NCBI GenBank assembly: GCA_046199005.1
Contig: CP176050.1
Coordinates: 2,480,001 to 2,544,000, forward strand
DNA length: 64,000 bases
Source of the DNA: Ascidiimonas sp046199005
GTDB taxonomy: Bacteria; Bacteroidota; Bacteroidia; Flavobacteriales; Flavobacteriaceae
Direction of reading: 5' to 3'
Shown: piece by piece, positions 51,321-63,300 of the stretch
How positions within the stretch are numbered: the stretch's first letter is position 1
Layout of the letters: every line of letters begins with the position of its first letter
Program-made: the position numbers and the translations under genes
Notes under the pieces: generated by a model
The model's database searches: none
Told to the model about the DNA's origin: nothing
What the model saw: the letters and a program-made list of their open reading frames with translations, nothing else

Positions 51321-54300
51321 CCTAACCTTTCCATTCCCACAATAAAAAAAGATAACAGCCCTATCGCTGTTGTAAGCATGGCATGTCGTTTTCCAAGAGC
51401 AGCTAGTCCGGAAGCATTTTGGAATAACCTCATAAATGGAATCGATTCTATATCTGAAGTTCCGGATACTCGCTGGGATATCGATGCTTTTTACAGCGAA
51501 CTTCCAGGTCTCAATAAAATGAGCTCTCGCTACGGTGGATTTCTCTCTGAGTTAGACACCTTTGACGCACCTTTTTTTGATATTTCAGAAAATGAAGCCA
51601 AACATATGGATCCTCAGCAACGATTGCTGCTTGAGTTAAGTCATGAGCTTCTGGAACGCGGAGGGTATCCTCCTGTCGTATTAAAAGGTCAAAACGTTGG
51701 TGTCTTCTTAGGAATCAGCCAAAGTAACTATGCAGACCTGCTTAAATTCAAAGATCAAAATATATACTCTGGTATCGGTGGTGCGCTAAGTATTGCCGCC
51801 AATCGTCTTTCTTATTATTATGATTTTAAAGGACCCAGCATCGCCATAGATACCGCCTGCTCCTCTTCGCTAGTAAGTCTACACATGGCTGCACAAAGTA
51901 TTCGAAATGGCGAAAGTGATATCGCTCTTGCCGGAGGTGTCAATGTGATCCTTACCCCGCAGGTTTCAATTGCAATGTCACAGGCAGGAATGTTATCACC
52001 TGATGGAAGATGCAAAACTTTCGATGATCAGGCAGATGGATATGTTCGAAGCGAAGGTTGCGGACTTGTGTTACTCAAGCGATTAGACAAGGCAATTGTA
52101 GATGGTGACACGATCCTTGGAGTCATTAAGGGCTCTGCAGTAAATCAGGATGGGCACAGCAACGGTATTACTGCACCTAATGGAATCTCACAGCAAATGG
52201 TGATCCATAAAGCATTACAGATGGCCGAGATCGCGCCAAATAAAGTAAGTTATGTAGAATCACATGGTACGGGTACTTCGCTGGGTGACCCCATTGAAAT
52301 TAACGCTTTACAAAATGCATACCGAGCGGATAAATCAGCGAAGAATCCACTGATCGTGGGATCGGTTAAAGCTAACATTGGCCATTTGGAATCCGCAGCG
52401 GGGATCGCAGGTTTTATTAAAGTACTGCTCTGCATGAAGCACCAGCAAATTCCGGGTCAATTACATTTTAAAGAACCAAACCGACACGTTCCCTGGGAAA
52501 AAATTGCGGTGAATATTCCGGCGAAGGCAACTCCTTGGATCAGTGATCAAGATGAACCTTTAAGAGCTGGAGTAAGCTCTTTTGGTTTCGGAGGAGTGAA
52601 TGCTCATGTAATTTTAGAAGACTTCAAATCGCAAGCGTCTCACCCTATAATACCACATACAACACAATCTGAGTATCATTTACTCAAATTCTCGGCAAAA
52701 GATCCTATAGCTTTAAAAGATCAGATCGAGATTTACAGAGAATTTAGCAACCGCAATCACGACCTGCAACTAGCTGATCTGGCTTACAGTCTGGCAACAA
52801 CCCGGGAGCACTATTTTTATAGAAAAGTTTTGGTTTTAAACGATCAGGAAGATCTAACCAAAGTGCTTTCAAAAGCTTCAAAAGAAATAAGTTCTGAACG
52901 AATTATCCAGCAGCCTTTGAAAACAGCATTTCTATTCGCCGGTCAGGGCTCTCAATATGCGGGTATGGGTGCAAAACTGTATCAGTCTTTCGATAGCTTC
53001 AAAAATACGGTGGACACTTGTGTTTCTCTATTCGAAGCACAATTAGGTTATAATTTGATGGATATTATGTTTGACAAAGATCCGGAGAATGCCGATCAAA
53101 TCCACCAGACCGTTCATGCACAGCCTGCTATTTTCACCCTCGAGTATGCACTTGCTCAATTATGGTTAAGCTGGGGAGTAAAGCCCACGGCTTTAATAGG
53201 CCATAGCGTTGGAGAAATAACTGCTGCCTGCGTAAGTGGTATATTTTCGTTGCCTGATGCAGTAAAACTGGTTGCAACAAGAAGTACTTTAATGCAACAA
53301 CTTCCAAAGGGAGGTGTAATGGCCTCTTTGCAATGCAATTCAAAGGTTGCGATGGAGGTAATAAAAGATTTTGAAGAATACGTAGCGGTGGCAGCTATCA
53401 ATAGCCCCCAACAAACCATTATATCGGGAGCAAAAAAAGAAGTGAAGGCTATCTGCGAAAAATTAAAAAGCGGTGGTATTCAGCATAAATTCTTAGAGGT
53501 ATCACATGCTTTTCATTCTCCATTAATGACTCCTATGCTGGATGAGTTTAAGAATCGCATTCAGCAAATATCTTTTAATTCCCCAGAGATTCCAGTAATC
53601 TCTAATCTTACTGGCGAATTAGCCACATCTGAAATTAGTACGCCTGAATATTGGGTGAAACAGGTGGTAAATACCGTATTATTCGATAAGGGTATCACTT
53701 CGTTAATCGAAATGGGTATAAACACTTTTGTCGAATTAGGTCCGCATCCGGTGCTCACTGCCATGGCTTCTGCACATCAAAGTTATGATGAGAACAATTC
53801 CTGGCTAATCTCCTTGAGAAAAGGTTTTGACGATACCGAAATCATTCTTAAGAATTTAGGCAAATACCACGCCATGGGGGGAGTTATCGATTGGACAGCA
53901 TATTATAGGGATAGAGTTGGCAAGAAAATTGACTTACCTACATATCCTTTCCAAAGGAAATCATACTGGTTACCTGTTACAAATTTCCAACCTCAACATA
54001 CAACAGAGGCGTATCTCTCAGACTTTACTCAACAACCGAATACAATAAGAACAGATTGGCTTTATGAAACCTATTGGAAAGAACTGTTTGCTTCTCAGGG
54101 GAATGATGATCAAACCGATAAGGAGCGAACCGTCTTAATATATCCGGAAAATCATCATATCAAGGAGCTGACAACGTATAGTAATACCGTAGTTCCTCTG
54201 GATCAATGGGAAGATCTTCTTAATTATCAGTATTTGAAAGAGGTAACTAATGTTGTTGTGTTTTGGTCAAACAGGGTGCAAAAATCTGTTGCGGTTAATG

Positions 54301-57300
54301 AGCTTACAAAACAAAATGCTGCGCTAGGGCTACAGGAATTACAAGAATTAATACGGCTTATCTCTGAAAACAAATTACCGGCATTTAAAAGATTGTGGTG
54401 GGTAAATATTGAAACCTCTAAAAGTGATCAAAATGAAGCACCCAATCGTTTGAATTTTGCCCCGTTACAGGGATTGGGTAAAGTGTTTATGCAAGAGTAT
54501 CCCAATATATTTTTAGGTCTGTTAGACCTTGATCATAACCGAGCCCATCTTTCTCAGCTGCTTCCGATTTTTCAAGGAAGTTATGGAAGTGAAAATCAGT
54601 TAAAAATAGAGACAGGAACGGTAAAAGGACTACGCTTAAAGCGCATGGAACTCGTAAAGCACGAAGGCCACGTACCCGAAGATCAACTAAGCGGATTAGA
54701 TCATATATCCAAAAATTCTACCATTTTGATCACTGGAGGATTGGGAACCCTTGGACTCGAAATTGCAAAATGGTTAATTGAAAATACCGCAATAGGTCAT
54801 TTAGTGCTTATAGGAAGAAGTACTCCTTCTCCTGAAAAGCTTGATAAAATAAATGAACTTACTGAAAATGAAACACTTATAACAGTTAAAAGTGCAGACG
54901 TCACCAATCGAAATGAACTTCGCAGGATCATTGATGATATACCGGAAGCATATCCGCTTAAAGGGATATTTCATCTGGCCGGAGTGCTTGAAGACCGAAC
55001 CATAAAAAATCAGACGGCAGAACGCTTCCATAAAGTACTTTCACCAAAGATTGATGGTGCGTGGATCTTGCACGAGCTTACAAAAGATATCTCCTTAGAT
55101 CATTTTGTGCTGTTCTCTTCGGTCTCTTCAGTTTTTGGAGCAGCGGGACAGAGTAATTATGCTGCTGCTAATGCGTTTCTGGATAGCTTGGCTGCTCACC
55201 GAAATAAACTTGGTTTACCCGTTCAAAATATCAATTGGGGGCCCTGGGAAGGAGCCGGATTCGCGTCGCTTAGTGAAAATGATCAGAAACGAATGGAATC
55301 ATTCGGTATGACGTATTTGAACATTGCCGATTCGCTTTCCATAATGGATCTATTGATCAGAAAAAATACACCACAAGCCATTGTGGCTTTCTTGAACATG
55401 AATAAAATGAAGGTGGCGTTGCAGCTTAACTTTGATAAAATACCGATGTTCTATGAAGATCTGCTAGCTGATGAAATCCCTACACCTTTACAGAAAACCA
55501 ATGAGAAGAACGAATTACATTCCAAATTGTATTCCCTACCCCTTGAAAGGCGTCAGAAGTTTTTAGAGGATGAAATTCAAAATATAATTTCGAAAATTTT
55601 AGGCATTGAAGATGCCACTACCCTACCCGTTAAGGAGCCTTTGATGGAATTGGGTATAGACTCCTTAATGGCAGTAGATCTAAGAAATAAATTATCGATT
55701 GTTGTTGGTGCTTCCTTGAATGTCACTTTATTTTTTGATCACCCTACCATAGAAGCTTGCGCAAGCTATTTGGTTAGCGAATATTTTAATTCTGACACTT
55801 CTCTGAACGCAGAAGCATCCCGATCTTCCGATACATTTAAGAATTATCATGCTGAAAAAGATCCTATCGCGATTATCGCTATGACCGGGAAATTTCCTGA
55901 TGCGGACTCCTTAGCTGAGTTTTGGGACAACTTAAAGAACGAAAGAGACAGTATTACAGAAGTACCGGCAGACAGATGGGATGTAGAGGAATTTTATAGT
56001 AAAGAGACGGACACATTTCGAATGAATACCCGATGGGGAGGTTTTCTGAATGATGTAGATAAATTTGATGCCCCTTTCTTTAGGATTTCCTCCAGAGAGG
56101 CAAAAAGAATGGATCCTCAACAACGTATTTTGCTGGAATTAACACATACGTTGGTCGAGAGTGCCGGTTATGCGCCTTCCTCATTAAAAGGAACCAGAAC
56201 CGGAGTGTATATCGGTATTATGCAAAACGATTACATTCACCTTTCAAAAGGATATTCCAAAGACGTCTACTCCAGTACAGGTGCTGCTCTTAGTATTGCC
56301 GCAAACAGAATTTCCTATTACTACGATTTTAAAGGACCCAGTATATCCATTGATACCGCTTGCTCTTCTTCACTGGCGGGCATCCATTTAGCGGTACAGA
56401 GCATTCGCAGCGGAGAATCTGATATGGCCATTGCCGGGGGTGTCAACCTGATTTTATCTCCCAACACCTCGATTGCGCTATCTCAGGCAAATGTGATGTC
56501 TGTAGATGGACGATGCAAAACATTTGATAATGATGCTAATGGCTATGTAAGAAGTGAAGGTTGTGGTCTCGTATTGCTTAAACCTTTATCACAAGCGATA
56601 AAAGATAAAGATCAGGTATTGGCAGTGATCAAGGGTTCTGCCATGAATCAAGATGGTAGTAGTAACGGGCTAACTGCACCTAATGGTATTGCTCAACAAG
56701 AACTCATACAATCTGCTTTAAAAACCGCTCACCTTCAACCGAACGAGATTGATTATGTCGAGGCCCATGGTACCGGTACCGTATTGGGAGATCCTATTGA
56801 AATTGAAGCCCTGAATGCTGTTTATGGTCGTAACAGGTCGTCTCAGGAACCTTTAGTAGTGGGCTCGGTTAAAGCCAACATCGGTCATTTAGAAACTGCC
56901 GCAGGAGTCGCCGGGGTGATCAAAACAGTTTTGTGTATGAATCATGGTTTGATCCCAGGCCAGATTCATTACAAAACCCCGAATAAGCATATTGATTGGG
57001 AAGAAATTAATGTTAGAATTCCAAATCGATCGCTACCTTGGAATTCGAAACAAAACACATCTAAAAAAGCAGCGGTTAGTTCCTTCGGAATTGGCGGTGC
57101 CAATGTTCACGTTCTTCTTGAAAAAACAACAGAAACTAAAAAAAATCAGGAGCCGATACAGGATAAAACTCCGGGGAATCAAATTATAGTTTTATCCGGA
57201 CAAGGGAAACCAGCATTACAGTCTCAGGCAGAAAATCTCCTTAAACACTTCAATGATCACCCTGATGTAAACCTCGCCGATCTCGCTTACAGTTTGGCAA

Positions 57301-60300
57301 CAACCAGAGATCATTACAAAGATCGTGTGGCTTTTATATGTGCCGACAAAGAAACACTGGTACAAAAATTAAAATTGGAAATCACCACTGCTCAATCAAA
57401 CTTGCAAGATGCCCTGAAAGTTGCATTTTTATTCACAGGTCAGGGATCCCAATATACCGGGATGGGCAAATCTTTATATCAGCAGGAACCGGTTTTCAAA
57501 GAAGCCTTGGATACCTGCGCAAGAATATTAGAAAAACACCTGGATAAGAAGCTGCTTGAGGTGCTGTTTTCCACAGAAGAAAGTATCGATGATAAAAGCA
57601 TCGATCAAACAAAATATACGCAACCCGCATTGTTTGCTTTGGGTTATTCTCTTTTTCAGCTATGGAAATCCTGGGGAGTTACTCCTTCATTTTTATTGGG
57701 GCATAGCATCGGAGAACTCACCGCTGCTTGCGTGGCAGAAATTTTCTCACTGGAAGATGCTCTAGAATTGGTAGCTGCCAGAGGGCGATTAATGCAGCAA
57801 TTACCTGAGAATGGTATGATGGTATCCCTGCAATGTAACGAAGCTACAGCGCAAACACTAATTAAAGGGTATGGAGCTAAAATAGCCATTGCTGCAATAA
57901 ATACCCCGAATCAGACTGTAGTTTCCGGGGAGAAAAAAGCAATTAATGACTTATGCGAATCTTTGCCATCGGCGGCCATAAACTTTAAGAAATTAAAGGT
58001 TTCTCATGCATTTCACTCTCCCTTAATGGAACCTATGTTAGAAGACTTCAGAAAGGTTGCAGAAAGGATTACATATCGACAGCCTGTCTATCCCATTATA
58101 AGCACTGTATCTGGTATAAATAATGAGGAACTAATAAGCACTCCCGATTATTGGGTAAAGCAAATCATGCATCCAGTGAGTTTCCTAGAAGGAATGTTGT
58201 CGCTCGAACGACAGGGTGCGAATGCCTATTTGGAGATTGGTCCCGGCCCCACCCTCATAGCCATGGGACGCCAATGCGTTAAAGAGGAAGCTAAAGCCCT
58301 ATGGCTAGCGTCTGCACGAAAGAATGAAGGAATCCAGGAACAACTACTAGAGAGTTTAGCTCATTGGTATACCGCAGGGGGACAAGTAAATTGGAGATCA
58401 TTTTACAGAAATAACACCTACACTAGGATCGCCCTTCCAACCTATGCTTTCCAACGGAAAAGATTTTGGATTGATGATGAACAAGAAAATAGTATGCATA
58501 CAGGATTAAATAGCCTTCCAACGAAAGAAAATCAAAAAGATATGTCATTAGCAACTTTCCAAACGGTAGAAAAGCGTTTAAAAGAGATTGTTTCTTCCGC
58601 CCTAGATATGGATCCGCTGGAATTATCTTCTAAAACTGCCTTCTTAAATCTGGGAGCAGATTCACTGTCACTCATGGAAGTGATTAAAAAAGTAGAAAAG
58701 CAATATAAGATCACGCTCCCGATACGCAGAATATTTGAAGACCTCAACAACATTGAAACTGTGGCATCTTTCATCACAGAAAATACAAAAATCGCAATAC
58801 CTACATCCACTATAGCTACTCAGAAAGACAACATAAATCATTCTTTTTCGACCAATAGAAATGTACCGGAAAATCAAAAAATGATCGCTACCAAGCCAAT
58901 TTCCGAGCAATCAGAAAATTCTACTTTAAAGCTTATTTTAAACCAATTTTCCGAGCAAAACAAAATTCTCTCAGACTATTTAAATCAAACCAATCATAAT
59001 GCAGGACAACCGATAGAGTCAAAAAGTTTGGATAAAAGTCCCGAAGATGCAAATGTTTCTAAAACAAATGAACTTAACGGCATAAACACCCATGTGCCAA
59101 CAACTGCAAAGCCTGAAAATAAAATACTCCCCTTTTACGCCCAAAAGGCAATGTATTTTAAAGATTTACCAATTAAAGAAGATCTTTCTACCTTTCAAAA
59201 AATATACACTCAAAAAACGGCAAAATCTAAATCTTACGCACAGCAGTATCAAGAAATATTGGCAGATTCCGGTTCTGCTTTTCGCTTTAACATAGCGACC
59301 AAAGAAATGATATATCCGATAGTATGTGATCATGCATACGGGTCTCAATTTACCGATATAGATGGAAATACCTATACGGATATTATTATGGGATACGGAT
59401 CCTGCCTATTTGGGCATCGACCTGATTTTTTAATAGAAGCTGCTAAAGATCAACTAGATAAAAGCTTTACCGTTGGTCCGCTAGCAGATCTTACCGGAGA
59501 AGTGGCCAAACTAATCACAGAACTTACCGGAATGCAACGCGTTTGTTTTGCCAATACGGGTAGCGAAGCAGTTTCCTTTGCAATGCGTTTAGCGCGATCG
59601 GTTACCGGCAAAAGAAAGCTGTTAATTTTCTCAGGAGCCTATCACGGACACGTAGATACCGTGTTAGGTATGCAAAGTGATCGGGAAACAATACCGCTGG
59701 TTCAAGGGATTACTCATCATATGGTTCAAGACTTGATTGTTATGGATTATGAGGAAAACGATCTCATAGAAAAAATACGCAGTAATGCGCATGAGCTGGC
59801 AGGAATTATGGTGGAACCGGTTCGAAGCCGTTATCCCGATGTACAACCTCATGAATTGCTAAAACAGCTAAAAGAACTAAGTATCGAATTATCAATACCC
59901 TTGATCTTTGATGAAATGATCACTGGTTTTAGAATAATGCCGGGAGGAGCGCAGCAATATTTTGGCGTCAAAGCAGATATTGTAGTTTATGGTAAAATTG
60001 CAGGAGGAGGTATGCCAATCGGGATTATAGCAGGAAGCAGTACTTATCTGGATGCAGTAGATGGAGGAACCTGGAATTATGGGGATGATTCTTATCCTGA
60101 AACTTCAAGAACCTTCGTAGCAGGCACTTTTACCCGTCATCCGCTAACGATGGCTACTTCAAGAGCAATCTTACAGAAGATCAAGAATATGGGGCTTACC
60201 CCCTACGAAAAATTGAACCAACGTACTCAGAATTTAGTAAGCCGACTTAATTCCTTTTTTACGACGGAAAAGATTCCGGTAGAAATGGTATGTTTCGGAT

Positions 60301-63300
60301 CTTTGTTCGCTTTCAAAAATAAAGGCATCGCAGATATCGCCGCCTTTTATTTGCTGGAAGAAAAAATATACGCACTTTCTTCAAACAACTACTTTTTATC
60401 CTTTGTTCATACCATAGATGATATTGAAAAAATTTACAAGGCATTTTGTAAATCGGTAAGCCGTATCTATAAAACTTCGGAGGAAACCATAATTGAAAAA
60501 GACAGCCATAAAAAGGTACAGACCACTCTGGCACAGAAGCAATTATTTTTATTAGATCAAATAGATCCTCAAAGATCTTTGGCTTATTTGTTGTCCTTTA
60601 GTATGGAAATGAAGGGTACGGTTAATGTAAATTCCCTTAAGCATGCCTTTAAAGAGGTATTAGCCACACATCATATACTTAAAAGTAAATTTTCTGACGA
60701 TGGTGAAAACTTGATCTACGATCGTTCTATGGAAATACCGGTCAATGAAATCGATATTTCTTCCTATCCGGAAGACCAAAAATCTAAACACTGTTTGGCG
60801 ATCATTGAGAAAGATCTGAATACTCCTTTCGATCTTACAGAGGGCCCATTAATTCGAGCTAACCTTATAAAATTTTCAGCTAATCAATATACCCTTCAAA
60901 TATCTCTGCATCATAGTATTGCTGATGGTTGGTCCTGTACGCTCCTGTTGCAGGATATCATACAAAATTATAATGCAAAAGAGAAGAACCTGGTTTTGTT
61001 CAAGAAAGATCAGTTGCAATTTTCTGAATACTTAAAGTGGCTGGAGAATTTAAAACAAACAAACGTATGGCAAGAACATAAAAATTATTTTCTTAAAAAC
61101 TTCGCTCATAAACAACTGCTAATAGATCTTCCATTTGATAAAATACCGACCGCGGAAAATTTTAAAGGAAATTCTACAAGCATCCACATACCAAAAGAAA
61201 AAACCGCTCTTATCAAAGATTGGAGCAGTCAAAACGGATTGACTCTTTTTATGACCTTCCTTTCAGCTTTTGAATTGCTGCTTCATAAAATCTGTAGACA
61301 AGAGGAAATGGTGATAGGAATATTACATGGCGGACGTTCGATGCCTGAGATAGACAGGTCTATCGGGTATTTTTCACATATGTTACCATTTACTATCCAG
61401 GTGGACGCAAAACAGTCTGTTAGCGATTACCTGACAAAACTGAAGGGAAGGTTATTCGATGCTTATGAGCATCAGGATTATCCTTATGCCCATTTCATAG
61501 GATTGATGCAGCAGGAAAGAAAAACGATGCTGGAAGATCGCATTAATGTCAATTTTAATTTTGATGTAAGCACAGGGAATACTGAACTTCATGATATAGA
61601 TCTTTCGTTGAAAGAACATAAATCATTCTTCCTGGATTTCGATCTATCCTTAAATGTTATTGAAAAGGCAGGAGAGTTGATGGTAAGATTAGATTTTATA
61701 GAATCAAAGTTCAGTAATGAATTAATTAATGAACTTCTGGATTCTTATGAACATATGATAAATCAACTGTTACATCATTCAAAAAAACAAGTGATTGATG
61801 TTCAATTATTATCTGAAGATAAATCAGAGAAACTCTTATACAACTTTAATGATACGGAAAGAGAATTCTCTGAAAATGCAACCATTGTCTCCCAATTTGA
61901 ACGTCAAGCCAAAACTACTCCTGATCTGGTTGCTTTAGTATATGAAGATCAAGAGCTTACTTACGAAGAACTCAACAAAAAGAGTAATCAGCTGGCAAGA
62001 GAAATAAGGGAAACCTATAGAGCTGGTTTAGGAAAAGAGCTCAAGCCCGATACCTTGATAGCGTTATGTCTGGAGCGTAGTCTCGAGATGATAATAGGTA
62101 TTTTAGGGATTCTCAAAGCCGGAGGGGCATATGTGCCTATTGATCCTAATGCACCTCAGAGCAGAATAGAGTTCATACTAGAAGACACACAGTCTCCTTT
62201 CTTATTGACACTTGCAGGCATTCGGGGGAATCAATTATCAGATATACCGAGAGATCGTATTCTGTTGATTGACCTGAAAGAATCTTTTTATGAACAACAC
62301 CATTCGAATAACCTATCGCTGCCGATAACACCTCAAGATCTGTGCTATGTGATCTACACTTCAGGTACTACGGGAACTCCAAAAGGTGTAATGATCGAAC
62401 ATGCCGGGATCGTAAACAGGCTAGAATGGATGCAATCTATGTATCCATTGACATCTGAAGATACGGTGTTGCAAAAGACTCCTTATATTTTTGATGTTTC
62501 TGTGTGGGAGCTTTTCGCTCCTAACTGGTTCGGAGCAAAACTAGTATTAGCAAGGCCTGAAGGACATAAGGATAGTGCATATCTCTATGAACTTATCCAA
62601 AAACATCAAATTTCAACACTCCATTTTGTTCCAAGTATGCTTGCCGCTTATAATTCTTACTTGGCCGAGCATAAACTAGCACTAAATGAATCATTAAGAC
62701 AAATATTTTCCAGTGGAGAAGCATTGAACAAGAAACTGGTCATAGAAACTTATCAAAAGGCAGAAAAAGATTCTTTTAAACTTATCAATCTTTATGGTCC
62801 CACAGAGGCTTCGATAGACATTACATTTTACGAAACCAGTCTGGAGAAGGATGTTCTAATTGGCAGGCCTATAGCAAATTCTTTGGCGTACGTATTAAAT
62901 GAACATCAAAATCCGGTGCCTGTTGGAATTATCGGGGAATTATACCTGGGTGGTTCTGGAATCGCAAGGGGATACTTAAACCGGGAAGCGCTCACCAAAG
63001 AACGTTTTGTAGACAATCCTTTTGCCGATGAAGCAGCTATTGCGAAGGGCTATACGCGCATCTATAAAACAGGTGATCTGGTACGATGGCTACCTGATGG
63101 AAATCTTGAATATATCGGAAGAAATGATGATCAGGTGAAAATCCGAGGGTATAGAATTGAGCTGGCAGAGATCGAAGCTGCTTTAAATAAGGTTGAAGGC
63201 ATTGCCCAGGCCAAGGTGTTGGTCAAAGAACGTAGTACCAGTTCAGGAATTATCAAGTATTTAGTTGGGTATTATGTAACATCTGATGATAATGATTCAT

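Noticed and set aside
53134..53764. Several 60-90 codon minus-strand ORFs inside the megasynthase
   Set aside because: All overlap an open synthase frame with intact AT motifs; they are shadows.
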